Shown here: positions 9,136-19,130 of the stretch, piece by piece
Position numbering within the stretch: the stretch's first letter is position 1
Layout of the letters: the number at the start of each line of letters is the position of its first letter
Source of the DNA: Alphaproteobacteria bacterium 41-28
GTDB lineage: Bacteria; Pseudomonadota; Alphaproteobacteria; UBA9655
Reading direction: 5' to 3'
Length of the DNA: 64,000 nucleotides
NCBI GenBank assembly: GCA_001897795.1
Contig: MKUL01000037.1
Location: forward strand, 1 to 64,000
Program-made: the position numbers and the translations under genes
The notes under the pieces: model-generated
What the model saw: the letters and a program-made list of their open reading frames with translations, nothing else
What the model was told of the DNA's origin: nothing
Databases searched by the model: none

Positions 9136-11085
9136 TTACTTTTTAGAAGCTTTTTTCTCCGCCGCTGGCTTAGCAGCCTTTTTAGGCTTCTCTTCAGCAG
9201 TAGCTACTTTTGCTGTCTCTTTCGTAGGCTTTTCCTCAGGAGTAGAAGCTTCCGTTGCTGCTTTTTTCGCAGCCTTCTTTGGCTTTTCTTCAGAAGCAGG
9301 AGCTTCAGCTTTAGCTTTTCCCTTGGCCTTTGTGGGTGCTGCTTTCGCGGAAGGCGTTTCAGCAGCCTTTGCTTTTTCTTTCACTTGCTCGAGAGCGGCT
9401 CCTAAGATGTCACCGAGACTTGCGCCACTATCCGTAGATCCGTATTCCACCATGGCCTGACGCTCTTCCTCAGTCTCCCGGGCTTTAATAGAAAGTGTGA
9501 TCTTTCGATTGGCCCTATCAATTTGAGTAATCTTCGCATCTACTTTTTCTTTTACAGCAAAGCGATCAGAACGTTGCTCTGCGCGATCTCGAGAGAGTTC
9601 ATTTTTGCGGATAAAGCCCGAGAGGCCTCCTGCAAGGCTAACTTCAATGCCGGTCTCAAGAATAGCTGTCACTTCACAGGTCACAACCGAGCCCTTCTTC
9701 AGGCCCGAGATGCTTTCGTCGAAGGGATCTCCTGTAAGCTGCTTAATGCCTAGGCTAACACGCTCTTTTTCCGGGTCAATGTCCAAAATTTTGGCACGAA
9801 CCTTCATTCCTTTCTTATAAGCTAAGATGGCGTCTTCGCCTGTTTTATCCCATGAAATATCGGACATATGAACCATGCCATCAATATCATCCGTAAGTCC
9901 CACGAAAAGGCCAAACTCGGTGATATTCTTAACTTCTCCTTCAATTTCTGAGCCCACAGTATACTTTTCCTGGAGGGCTGCCCAAGGGTTGGGAATACAT
10001 TGCTTCATGCCAAGGCTGATTCTACGCTTTGATGCATCCACATCGAGGACCAAAACCTCAACTTCTTGACTGGTTGAAACAATCTTACCTGGGGGCATGT
10101 TTTTCTTTGTCCAGCTCATTTCTGTTACATGAACAAGTCCTTCAACGCCAGGTTCTAGCTCAATAAAAGCCCCATAATCAGTGATGTTAGTCACACGACC
10201 CATCACATTTGCCCCGACTGGGTATTTAACTTCAGCTCCGGCCCAAGGATCACTTTCAAGTTGTTTCATACCCAAAGAAATTCGTTGATTTTCAGGGTTA
10301 AAACGGATGATTTGAACGCGTATGGGTTGACCTACAGTAAGCACCTCAGATGGATGATTCACCCGGTGCCAAGCAATATCGGTTACATGGAGAAGGCCAT
10401 CAACACCCCCTAAATCAACGAAGGCACCGTAATCCGTAATGTTCTTAACAATTCCTTCCAGGATTTGTCCCTCTTCAAGGCGAGCAACAAGCTCACTCCG
10501 AGCCTCTGCGCGTGTTTCTTCAAGAACAGCCCGCCGAGAGACAACAATGTTTCCCCGACTGCGATCCATTTTTAAAATTTGGAAGGGTTGAGCAACGCCT
10601 ATCAGAGGAGAAACGTCCCGTACGGGGCGTATATCCACTTGGCTTCCTGGCAAAAAGGCAATGGCACCCTTAAGATCAACAGTGAAGCCACCTTTTACGC
10701 GGCCAAAGATTACACCTTCAACATGTTCATTAGCTTCATAAGATTTTTCAAGTTGTTTCCAAGCGGCTTCACGACGAGCTTTCTCATAAGAAAGCACCGT
10801 TTCCCCGTTTTTATCTTCTAAGCGTTCCAGATAGACTTCAACTGTATCGCCTAAATTTAATTCAGGTTCTGTGCCGGAAGCTGAAAATTCTTTTAAGGGA
10901 ACACGTCCCTCCGATTTTAATCCTACATCAATAATCGCAACATCGTTTTCGATGGCGATCACTTTTCCTTTGATAACACGGCCTTCAAGGCTATTTGCTT
11001 TGCCAAATGATTCCTCTAATAGGGCTGCAAAATTTTCTGTATCAAGAGAAGAATCTCCTCCAGGTGAAGAGGTCTGTTCTGTCAT
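9136..11085 (-). CDS. rpsA: 30S ribosomal protein S1 with Lys/Ala-rich C-terminal extension
   Basis: Tandem S1 RNA-binding domains (GVDGLLHVTDIAWHRVNHPSEVL, GVEGLVHVTEMSW) and about 80-aa KAAKKAATEAS-type tail. Confidence 0.95.
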   Translation of the reverse strand: MTEQTSSPGGDSSLDTENFAALLEESFGKANSLEGRVIKGKVIAIENDVAIIDVGLKSEGRVPLKEFSASGTEPELNLGDTVEVYLERLEDKNGETVLSYEKARREAAWKQLEKSYEANEHVEGVIFGRVKGGFTVDLKGAIAFLPGSQVDIRPVRDVSPLIGVAQPFQILKMDRSRGNIVVSRRAVLEETRAEARSELVARLEEGQILEGIVKNITDYGAFVDLGGVDGLLHVTDIAWHRVNHPSEVLTVGQPIRVQIIRFNPENQRISLGMKQLESDPWAGAEVKYPVGANVMGRVTNITDYGAFIELEPGVEGLVHVTEMSWTKKNMPPGKIVSTSQEVEVLVLDVDASKRRISLGMKQCIPNPWAALQEKYTVGSEIEGEVKNITEFGLFVGLTDDIDGMVHMSDISWDKTGEDAILAYKKGMKVRAKILDIDPEKERVSLGIKQLTGDPFDESISGLKKGSVVTCEVTAILETGIEVSLAGGLSGFIRKNELSRDRAEQRSDRFAVKEKVDAKITQIDRANRKITLSIKARETEEERQAMVEYGSTDSGASLGDILGAALEQVKEKAKAAETPSAKAAPTKAKGKAKAEAPASEEKPKKAAKKAATEASTPEEKPTKETAKVATAEEKPKKAAKPAAEKKASKK

Positions 11086-11173
11086 TAATATATTTCCTTA
11101 AAATCTCCTTTATGTTCGGCCCATAAAGAATGATGGGTTAGAGTGATTCTTTGAATAGCAAGGCCGAAACTTT

Positions 11174-11851
11174 CTATTCAGACGAATGAAGGGCTCCCTT
11201 ACGGGCCTCAGGATATTTTGAGTCCACAAAATGACAAGCCTTTTCAATAACATCGTCTATTCCAAGCTCTGAAGTATCGAGAATAAGAGCATCCTTCGCA
11301 GGGCGCAAGGGAGAGACTTTTCTTCTCCGATCACGTGCATCCCGTGCTTTGATATCCGCCAGAGTTGCTTCATATATACTGTCAATTCCTTTTTGATGCA
11401 ACTCTTTGAGTCGACGTTTTGCTCTCACCTCAGAAGAAGCTGTGACATAAATCTTACAGGGAGCTTCAGGTAACACCACAACACCAATATCGCGACCATC
11501 TAAAATAACACCTTGTTTTCTGGACGAGGTGTGTTTTGCAAAGTCTCGTTGAAAATTTAAGAGAAGGGCTCTGACTTCAGGGAAAGGGGCGATTTCTGAT
11601 GCCAAATTTCCGATGGCCTCATCTCTCAAAGAAGAGCTTTTGAGATCAACGGCTCTTATAGAGGAGGCTGCTCTTATAGCTGCTTCTTTATCCGCAAAGT
11701 CTTCAGACCCTTCCACCATTTTTAAGGCCACTGCACGGTACAAAAGGCCCGTATCGAGATGGTTTAAATGATAAATATGCGCCAAATGACGGGCTAATGT
11801 TCCCTTCCCCGCTCCTGCAGGTCCATCTATGGCAATCATCATAAAAGACAT
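11174..11851 (-). CDS. cmk: (d)CMP kinase
   Basis: IAIDGPAGAGKGTLARHLA, LDTGLLYRAVAL, LDGRDIGVVVLPEA. Confidence 0.95.
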   Translation of the reverse strand: MSFMMIAIDGPAGAGKGTLARHLAHIYHLNHLDTGLLYRAVALKMVEGSEDFADKEAAIRAASSIRAVDLKSSSLRDEAIGNLASEIAPFPEVRALLLNFQRDFAKHTSSRKQGVILDGRDIGVVVLPEAPCKIYVTASSEVRAKRRLKELHQKGIDSIYEATLADIKARDARDRRRKVSPLRPAKDALILDTSELGIDDVIEKACHFVDSKYPEARKGALHSSE

Positions 11852-11990
11852 CTTTTCTCCACTTTCAAAGTGGTAATGGCATAATTTGAATAAAAAATCG
11901 ACAAAAATGTAACCAAGTTATTGACAGAAGCGCTAACTCATGACAAAGCCCTTATCCATACAGTTTCTTTCTTGAAAGGAGATAAAATCT

Positions 11991-12314
11991 ATGTCTAAAC
12001 CAGAATGGGGATTAAAACGAATTTGCCCCAATTGTAATACGCGTTTTTATGATATGCATCGTCAGCCTATTACTTGTCCTAAATGTGCAAATACTTTTGA
12101 TCCTGATTCTTTTGTAAAAAAACGCAGAGGCCGCCCTCCTGCAACAGAAGCAAAACCTCTTCCGCTTCCAGCGGAATTAGATGAGACAATAGATCTCGAA
12201 CTTGCAGAAGAGCTTGTTCCCCTTGAGGACACAGACAGTATTCTTGAAGACACCTCTGATTTCGGAGAAGATGAGGATGTTGTTGTGATAGAAACACCGT
12301 CGGACGAAGATTAA
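11991..12314 (+). CDS. TIGR02300-family protein
   Basis: PEWGLKRICPNCNTRFYDMHRQPITCPKC followed by acidic tail. Confidence 0.88.
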   Translation: MSKPEWGLKRICPNCNTRFYDMHRQPITCPKCANTFDPDSFVKKRRGRPPATEAKPLPLPAELDETIDLELAEELVPLEDTDSILEDTSDFGEDEDVVVIETPSDED

Positions 12315-12320
12315 GAGCCC

Positions 12321-12357
12321 CCCTCACCCGCCACTTGCTTCGCGCGTGGCGGGTGAC
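12321..12357. terminator. GC-rich hairpin downstream of TIGR02300 gene
   Basis: CACCCGCCAC-ttgcttcgcgc-GTGGCGGGTG inverted repeat; similar sequence recurs inside the MITE at 37.3-37.4 kb. Confidence 0.55.
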
Positions 12358-12504
12358 GGGAACTAATTAAGAACCGCGGAGTCGTGAGTCGTTATCAAAA
12401 ATTTTACTTTCTATTTTTTATATTTATATAAATATTTATTTTGGCTTCGTATATTAAATCAATTGACAGGGCAAAAATAGCTGTTAACCTGTAGTGTAGA
12501 GTAA

Positions 12505-15500
12505 GTGGGTATAGTAAGAATAAGAATGCACTCTTTGCCTAAAGTTATCAAACTGTTATCGTTTACGTTTTTAGGCCTCGCTTTTTTAGAAGCTCTGGCT
12601 GGCAACAGTCCTCTTCAAGAATTTGATGCCCCTCCAAACAACTCCTACAAACTTAAAAAAACAGAACCCCCTTCCCAACTATCGGCATCCGGATCTTCAT
12701 CGCCAAAGGGTTCATCCACAAGATCGGGAAAGAGACGGGGTGAGTTTGTAACAACCTTTCCCTTTTCACAAAGGTATGCCGCTTCTTTCACTTCTTTCAT
12801 AGGGTCCAGCATTAGTGGACGACCAAGATATATAAACTCTAGTGCACGTTTGGCTGACGTTAACCAGGAGGAACTCAGCAGTCCTATTTTACGATCAGGC
12901 CATATCTCACCATGGAAGAATAGAAACATTGATTCTTTCGAGGACTTTCTGATGCCGATGCCAGCATCAAAGTCAACAGGCGTGCAAGGAACATCTCAGT
13001 CTCCCTATGACGCGGAACAAACTCTCGGAAGGATAGGAGGAAATAATACCCCCCAATTCATAATTTCAGACCCTCAGCTTCTCGAAAGAAACCTTTACCA
13101 ACAGGAAGACGCTCGTCGACAAAACCAAGAAAATACGCGCCATCAACTTTTAGAAGATGTCCCTATATCCCCATCAGCAAATGAATCTCAGCGGGTTAAC
13201 GACGAACAAGGACAGGAAGTAAATCTACCGCAACCAGAAGCCGTTCCTAATCTAATACCAGAAGAATCTATATCGATACCACAGCCCATAGGACAGAACC
13301 CGCATGAGCTGCCCGTAAACCCTCCCCACAGGACTGAAGATCCTTTACCAGGGCTAAATGCACAGCCCGAGCCTAATCCTCAAAGACATCTTGTTGAGGT
13401 TCTTCCCGATGAACCAGAACAGCCTATATCAGCAGTACAACCCCTAGCTCCTGCTTCTCGAGAAGAACCGGAACCTACCCCAATTATGCAACCCCGATCT
13501 CCAACTTCGAGAGCCACAATACCTGTGCCTATATTTTTGCCAGCACCTTCAACACCAGAAGCTACGCCTTCAGGAATACCGGTAGGAACATCAGCCCTCG
13601 TAACTCCAACCACAACTGCAACCATTTCTGCACCTCCGCCTTTATCAGAAGTTTCTCCAACAGCCGTGCCGCCCTCACCGATGCTCACTTTGGCAGGAGG
13701 AGCTCCAACACCACCTCCGGTAATACGGTCAGAAACAGTAGCCGCTATCGTAGCCCCTATCATAACGGCACCCATTCCGGCATCAAGAGTTCCTTCGACA
13801 GCCGTGCCAGTAATAGTAGCAGGAACTTCAGCCGCTGTTGTAACCCCTATAACAACAACACCCATTCCTGTACGAGAAGTACTAACGACAGTAGTACCTC
13901 CTTCGCCAATGCTCATTTTACCCGAAAGAGCTCCACCTCCAGTTCCCGTTTCTGCACCAGGAGGAGAACCCACTGTTCCAACAAGGGCACAGCTAATTCC
14001 GTCCAATGGGCAAAATCACACTGATGATCAAGAACACCAAGCTGAAACTCTTCCACAACAACCCCAAGTCGCTCAGTTTCAACCCATTCAGCCTGTTCAT
14101 TCTCATGTGCAAAATCATCCTGACACTCAACTCGTTCAAGAACGTCAGCCTGAGTCTCCTCAACACAAATCCGAAGTAGCTATGCTTATCCAAAAGCGAG
14201 TACCTCTTCCTGAAATGAATCCACCTAATCCTGCGTCTTCACTAGTACCTCCACCCTCTGCCTTTTCTATACCAGCACCTACGACACCTTCGTCAACAGG
14301 ACAACCCCTAACTTCTGCTCCAGTTGTTAGAGTATCTGTTCCAACGGGACGATCTATAGCGCAAACTTCAACAGTTATAATACCTTTGCCTTCGCCACCA
14401 CCTCCGACAACTGTTCCAGCAGTTACCGTAGTTGATCCAAGGGAACAATCTATAGCGCCAACCTCAACGGTTCCAATCTCTGCGTCTTCACTAACACCTC
14501 CATCCTCTGCCTCTTCTATATCAGCACCTACGACACCTTCATCAATAAAACAACCCCTAACGACTGCTCCAGCAGTTATGGCAACCAGGACAACGGGACA
14601 ATTCATACCTCCAACTTCAATAGGTACAATACCGTCAGGAGGAATGCCTGCTGCAGCGCCACCGCCCCCGCCACCACCTCCTCCTGTCAGCACACTTCTT
14701 CCTCCAATATTAGTAGGAAAGGCACCGCTATCAGTGCCATCAACACAAGACGACGAAGAACGGCAGCGTTTAAAAGAACAAGAGCGTCTCTACAAAGAAA
14801 TTCTACGGCTTCAGGAAAAATATCGAGACTACTTGGCACGTCTTCTTACGGAAAGGAAAAAGAGTCTTAAAAAGATTGTGAGAGAGGTCGTGAATGGGGA
14901 AAAAATCCTTCTACAGTATATGTCAGAAATAATAAAAGTTTTTCTTGAATATAAAAAAGCTGCAGAATCCTCAAAAATTAAAATTGAGGAAAAATGTGAT
15001 GAATTAAAAAAATTGCTTTCAGAACCCTTCCCGAAATCCATAAGGGGAGACTACCAAGCAGCGATTGATGCAATGTGGATTAAGGTTGGCAGTACCCTTC
15101 AAAATGCGAGTGAGCATTTTTCTGTCCACACACAAAAGGCATTACAAAAAAATCAACTCCAGCAGGAGGAAGTACAAATTATCATAGAAGCACTTGAGGA
15201 AGAGGTCGCTTCTCCAAAACAAGAATCCAAAGGGGAAGAAGAATCAGAACAAGGAGAAAATATTTCTACACGCTTTGAAGATTTGCAATATGATATAAAT
15301 GATCTTCTTAATATGTTAGTAATGGCTACTCAGGAGGGGGTGGGCTCTCTGGGATCAGTTATCGATGAATGCGTTCTAAGACTCTATGAAGTTGAGCCAA
15401 ATCCTTTATTTGTGCAAATTATAGAGAAATTTAAGAGAGACTCAGCTGACATTCCGGATGAGGAAGAAGAAAAACAAAAATTGGAAAGGTTACAGGGCGC

Positions 15501-16929
15501 TCTTCTAGGCCTTCTTTCCTTTCCCAAAAAAGAAGCCCTACTCTTATGGGAACAATTCATTCCGGATATTTCCAGATCGTACGTACGAGAATTTAGCGAG
15601 ATGGAGGAGGAGTATCGGGCTGTTGAATTAAAATATACCCGTAAATTCGAGACTATATTAAATACAACATTCCCTGAAAAAAAGTGGAAAAAGAATTTTA
15701 ATGGACTTACCAAAATGTTGGGAAAAAGCCTTCAACATTTAGATGAAGCGAATGAAGAAGAGAGTAGTTTAAAGTTAGTTATAAAGCAAGGTCTAGCCAA
15801 TTTTCCAACTACCCCCACCTTCGAAAAGGGAGAAGAAAATGGAGAGAACGGAAAAGATTTAGCCCTAGGAGATGAAGAGCATGAAGAACAGGAGGCCGAC
15901 TTAGCAGATGAGAAAACGGTGCAACGTTTTCTTATGAAGCTTGTTTCTTTCCCCAAAGAAGAAGCTAGATCCTTGTGGCAGAAAGTAGCCCCCATTTTTT
16001 CCAAATTTTTTGTAGCAAACGTTGATGTAGCAACCCAGAAATATTTTGAATTTTTTTCAATACCTAGAATTTTATTTAATACTATCGTAGACAAAATGGA
16101 AGAGATTCAAAGGTTATACGATATTAAAGAAAGGTTCAAAAGGAAGCTGCAGCCACAACTCAAGAGTGATGAAACAAAAATTGCGGATCTTCAAGATAAA
16201 ATAAAAGAACAAGAAGAAAAATTAGAAAGAATCTGTGAATCACGAAGAAAAAGAAAAAAAAGTTATAAAGACATTTCCGAAAAAATCCAGAAATCTATAA
16301 GGTTAATGTCTTCTTTAAAAATGTCATTTAATGAAGAAAAGTTCTTAGAACTTAAAGATCTTTTACAATCTTTAAAAGGAAACTTTATGAGAAAGCATGC
16401 GGAAACTGCCTTGGGGTATCTCGATAAACTCACCAAATGTCGTGAAGAATCTGCTCAATATATTAAAAAGATTGAAGAAAATGAAATCAAGTGTCAAGAG
16501 ATCAGAGACCAACATGCCAAGAAAGAAGAAAAACTAAGGAAGAAAGAAGAGAAACTTTCTGACATTACATTGGAGCTCGAAGAAAATGAGAGCAAGTACG
16601 CGGAAAGCATCAAATGCTTAGAGGAAAAAATAAAGGAAATGAAAGAAGAAGAAGAAAAGAAACAAAAACCGATCCTCAGCGCTCGAGAAAGTTTAATGGA
16701 TGTACAAAACGCTTCTGTTTTTCCCGATTTTAACACTCCAAAAGCTGAGGATACTCTGATTAATTTGAGAAATGAACTTTCTCAAGAGGATATGGAGAAA
16801 TACATCGCTGAAGAGAAAATACTTGCTGCAATAAAAGCTGAATTAAAAGAATGTAAAGAAAAGCTTCAAAGCACGATGAGACCAGTATCTCATATGAGAA
16901 TAAGTGGTGACGAAGAAAAAGAAGAGTGA
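12505..16929 (+). CDS. large exported Pro-rich (FH1-like polyproline) and coiled-coil protein
   Basis: 1474-aa ORF; hydrophobic N-terminus MHSLPKVIKLLSFTFLGLAFLEALA; Pro-rich region ending GGMPAAAPPPPPPPPPVSTLLPP, then about 740 aa charged coiled coil. Alternative start at MHSLPK. Confidence 0.8.
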   Translation: MGIVRIRMHSLPKVIKLLSFTFLGLAFLEALAGNSPLQEFDAPPNNSYKLKKTEPPSQLSASGSSSPKGSSTRSGKRRGEFVTTFPFSQRYAASFTSFIGSSISGRPRYINSSARLADVNQEELSSPILRSGHISPWKNRNIDSFEDFLMPMPASKSTGVQGTSQSPYDAEQTLGRIGGNNTPQFIISDPQLLERNLYQQEDARRQNQENTRHQLLEDVPISPSANESQRVNDEQGQEVNLPQPEAVPNLIPEESISIPQPIGQNPHELPVNPPHRTEDPLPGLNAQPEPNPQRHLVEVLPDEPEQPISAVQPLAPASREEPEPTPIMQPRSPTSRATIPVPIFLPAPSTPEATPSGIPVGTSALVTPTTTATISAPPPLSEVSPTAVPPSPMLTLAGGAPTPPPVIRSETVAAIVAPIITAPIPASRVPSTAVPVIVAGTSAAVVTPITTTPIPVREVLTTVVPPSPMLILPERAPPPVPVSAPGGEPTVPTRAQLIPSNGQNHTDDQEHQAETLPQQPQVAQFQPIQPVHSHVQNHPDTQLVQERQPESPQHKSEVAMLIQKRVPLPEMNPPNPASSLVPPPSAFSIPAPTTPSSTGQPLTSAPVVRVSVPTGRSIAQTSTVIIPLPSPPPPTTVPAVTVVDPREQSIAPTSTVPISASSLTPPSSASSISAPTTPSSIKQPLTTAPAVMATRTTGQFIPPTSIGTIPSGGMPAAAPPPPPPPPPVSTLLPPILVGKAPLSVPSTQDDEERQRLKEQERLYKEILRLQEKYRDYLARLLTERKKSLKKIVREVVNGEKILLQYMSEIIKVFLEYKKAAESSKIKIEEKCDELKKLLSEPFPKSIRGDYQAAIDAMWIKVGSTLQNASEHFSVHTQKALQKNQLQQEEVQIIIEALEEEVASPKQESKGEEESEQGENISTRFEDLQYDINDLLNMLVMATQEGVGSLGSVIDECVLRLYEVEPNPLFVQIIEKFKRDSADIPDEEEEKQKLERLQGALLGLLSFPKKEALLLWEQFIPDISRSYVREFSEMEEEYRAVELKYTRKFETILNTTFPEKKWKKNFNGLTKMLGKSLQHLDEANEEESSLKLVIKQGLANFPTTPTFEKGEENGENGKDLALGDEEHEEQEADLADEKTVQRFLMKLVSFPKEEARSLWQKVAPIFSKFFVANVDVATQKYFEFFSIPRILFNTIVDKMEEIQRLYDIKERFKRKLQPQLKSDETKIADLQDKIKEQEEKLERICESRRKRKKSYKDISEKIQKSIRLMSSLKMSFNEEKFLELKDLLQSLKGNFMRKHAETALGYLDKLTKCREESAQYIKKIEENEIKCQEIRDQHAKKEEKLRKKEEKLSDITLELEENESKYAESIKCLEEKIKEMKEEEEKKQKPILSARESLMDVQNASVFPDFNTPKAEDTLINLRNELSQEDMEKYIAEEKILAAIKAELKECKEKLQSTMRPVSHMRISGDEEKEE
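14233..14580 (+). repeat. tandem imperfect repeat in the Pro-rich region (about 249-bp period)
   Basis: gcgtcttcactagtacctccaccctctgcc...tctataccagcacctacgacaccttcgtcaa at 14233 recurs at 14482. Confidence 0.75.
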
Positions 16930-16945
16930 GGGTATCTTGAGAGAT

Positions 16946-17146
16946 TCAGGCAATGATATCTGGAATCAGCGTTGTTTTGAGTTTATTAATTTCATCTTTG
17001 AGTTTGAGTTTCCGCTTTTTTAACCTTTGTACTGCTAACTGATCATAAAGAGGCATTGTCATAAGACGAGCGATTTCCTCATCTAAGGCACTATGTTCCT
17101 CTTTTAGCTTATTCAGCTTGTGTTTTTTATCTTCTGTCGCCATCAT
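16946..17146 (-). CDS. DUF465 (YdcH-like) small protein
   Basis: LKEEHSALDEEIARL...VQRLKKRKLKLKDEINKL. Confidence 0.85.
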   Translation of the reverse strand: MMATEDKKHKLNKLKEEHSALDEEIARLMTMPLYDQLAVQRLKKRKLKLKDEINKLKTTLIPDIIA

Positions 17147-17252
17147 GGGTGTTAATCTTTCATTAAGAACTCACTATATCAAATTTTTTTGATAAAATCC
17201 GCAACAAAGTTCTTAATGTATTTGTTAAAATAAATTTAAAGAGGTTTGTCAG

Positions 17253-18338
17253 ATGAAAAGAATTGGAATTTTAACGAGTGGTGGGGATTGCGCAGGCCTC
17301 AATGCGGTCATACGCGCTATTACCCTTAGAGCCATCCAGGGATATGGATGGGAAGTTTACGGCATTCATCAAGGTACTCATGGACTCATGCGGCGCCCTG
17401 TGGATGCTAGCAAACTTGATCTTTCCTTTTGTACAGGAAGTTTATTTCGAGAAGGAGGGACAGTTCTTGGAACGACCAATAAAGGAGATCCTTTTGCCTT
17501 TCCTCTTCCCGACGGCACTCTTAAAGACCTCTCAGAAAACGTTATTGAAGGTTATCGCCTTTTAAAATTGGATGCTTTGGTGGGTATCGGAGGGGATGGA
17601 AGCCAAGATATCCTCAGGCGTCTTGCCCAGCAAGGCGGGCTCAATCTAGTTGCGATCCCTAAAACCATTGATGATGATCTTAGCCATACAGAACATTCGA
17701 TTGGTTTTATGACAGCTGTAGATGTGGCAACAGAAGCCCTCGACCGTCTTCAACCTACAGCTGCTAGCCATGACCGTGTTATGATTTTAGAAGTAATGGG
17801 GCGCGATGCAGGCCATATTGCTCTGGTTTCTGGAATTGCAGGAGGAGCGGATATTATTTTAATCCCAGAGATCCCTTATCAAATGAAAAACATTGCGGAT
17901 AAGATTCAATCCTTAAGGGAAGCGGGTCGCAATTTCGCTCTCATGGTGGTTTCAGAAGCTGTGGGAACAGAAACAGGCGAGAAAGCCAAGATTATGGATT
18001 TGGAAGGAAGGAGCCGTTACGGAGGCATCTCCCATCATATTGCCAATCGCATTACAGAACTGACAGGTGCGGAAACGCGGTTTACGGTTCTTGGACATGT
18101 GCAGCGAGGGGGACAACCATCCGCTCAAGATCGCGTTTTAGCCTCTGTCTTTGGCACACATGCCGTAGATCTTATCGCCCAAGGAAAATTTGACCGTATG
18201 GTTGCTTGGCAAAACCGTCATGTTGTGGATGTTTCTATCCAACAAGCTATTGCAGGATATCAGGCCGTTGATATTCATGGTTCCCTTGTGAAAACAGCGC
18301 GAGGACTTGGGATTTGCCTCGGAGATGAGAATTTTTAA
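17253..18338 (+). CDS. pfkA: 6-phosphofructokinase (group III-like)
   Basis: GILTSGGDCAGLNAVIRA, GGDGSQDI, PKTIDDDL, MGRDAGHIAL. Confidence 0.93.
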   Translation: MKRIGILTSGGDCAGLNAVIRAITLRAIQGYGWEVYGIHQGTHGLMRRPVDASKLDLSFCTGSLFREGGTVLGTTNKGDPFAFPLPDGTLKDLSENVIEGYRLLKLDALVGIGGDGSQDILRRLAQQGGLNLVAIPKTIDDDLSHTEHSIGFMTAVDVATEALDRLQPTAASHDRVMILEVMGRDAGHIALVSGIAGGADIILIPEIPYQMKNIADKIQSLREAGRNFALMVVSEAVGTETGEKAKIMDLEGRSRYGGISHHIANRITELTGAETRFTVLGHVQRGGQPSAQDRVLASVFGTHAVDLIAQGKFDRMVAWQNRHVVDVSIQQAIAGYQAVDIHGSLVKTARGLGICLGDENF

Positions 18339-18420
18339 AAATCTTATTTGAGAAATGGCGAACCTATGATTGAATGGCAGCTGATTTCTGGAAACAATTA
18401 TAGAGAAAGGTGGGAGCTCA

Positions 18421-18933
18421 ATGACTGCACCCCTTATGCCCAAAGCTACCGCAGTTTGGCTAATCGATAACACAACGTTAACTTTTGAACAAATTGGTGA
18501 TTTTTGTAATTTGCATCCTCTCGAAGTGCAAGCGATTGCCGATGGGGAAATTGTTATCGGGATGATTGGCCACGATCCCGTTACCTCTGGACAGCTAACT
18601 TTGGATGAAATTGAACGTTGCCAAGCAGACCCCGCGGCAAGACTTCGGATAAAATTAAATATTCACGAAGGAAAAGTTCGAAAAAAAGCGAAATATACGC
18701 CTGTTGCTCTTCGTCAAGCAAAACCGAATGGGATTGCATGGCTCTTAAAGGAAATTCCTACGATCAGTGATGCGGATATTATCCGCACCTTAGGCACAAC
18801 TAAAAATACGATCCAGGCAATTCGGACAAAAACCCATAGAAATATCAACGAGATCAAACCTGTCAGCCCAGTTCATATAGGCCTTTGTACCGTGGAGGAT
18901 CTTAATGAGCTCTTTAAAAAATACCAAATATGA
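18421..18933 (+). CDS. DUF1013 / TrcR-type cell-cycle transcriptional regulator
   Basis: MPKATAVWLIDNTTLTFEQIGDFCNLHPLEVQAIADGE; conserved alphaproteobacterial family. Confidence 0.85.
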   Translation: MTAPLMPKATAVWLIDNTTLTFEQIGDFCNLHPLEVQAIADGEIVIGMIGHDPVTSGQLTLDEIERCQADPAARLRIKLNIHEGKVRKKAKYTPVALRQAKPNGIAWLLKEIPTISDADIIRTLGTTKNTIQAIRTKTHRNINEIKPVSPVHIGLCTVEDLNELFKKYQI

Positions 18934-19130
18934 CCGTTCAGCTGGTTCTAAAAATTTTGCTGATCGGAGCAATGGTTGCAACGGTGGGAGCGTTGACTCT
19001 AGGGCTTTTTAGTATGAAAGAAGGGAAAGAAGCAGGTGAGCGCAGCAATAAAATGATGCGTTTGAGGATTCTCTTCCAAGCCCTGGCCATCGTAATTTTT
19101 TCAATCCTTCTGTTTTTGCAGGGAAAATGA
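18930..19130 (+). CDS. HIG1-domain twin-transmembrane protein
   Basis: 66 aa, two TM helices, RSNKMMRLRILFQALAIVIF motif. Confidence 0.8.
   Translation: MTVQLVLKILLIGAMVATVGALTLGLFSMKEGKEAGERSNKMMRLRILFQALAIVIFSILLFLQGK

Noticed and set aside
13380-14693. Minus-strand Gly/Val-rich ORFs (208 and 177 aa)
   Set aside because: Antisense of the Pro/Thr-rich segment of the 1474-aa gene; no independent coding evidence
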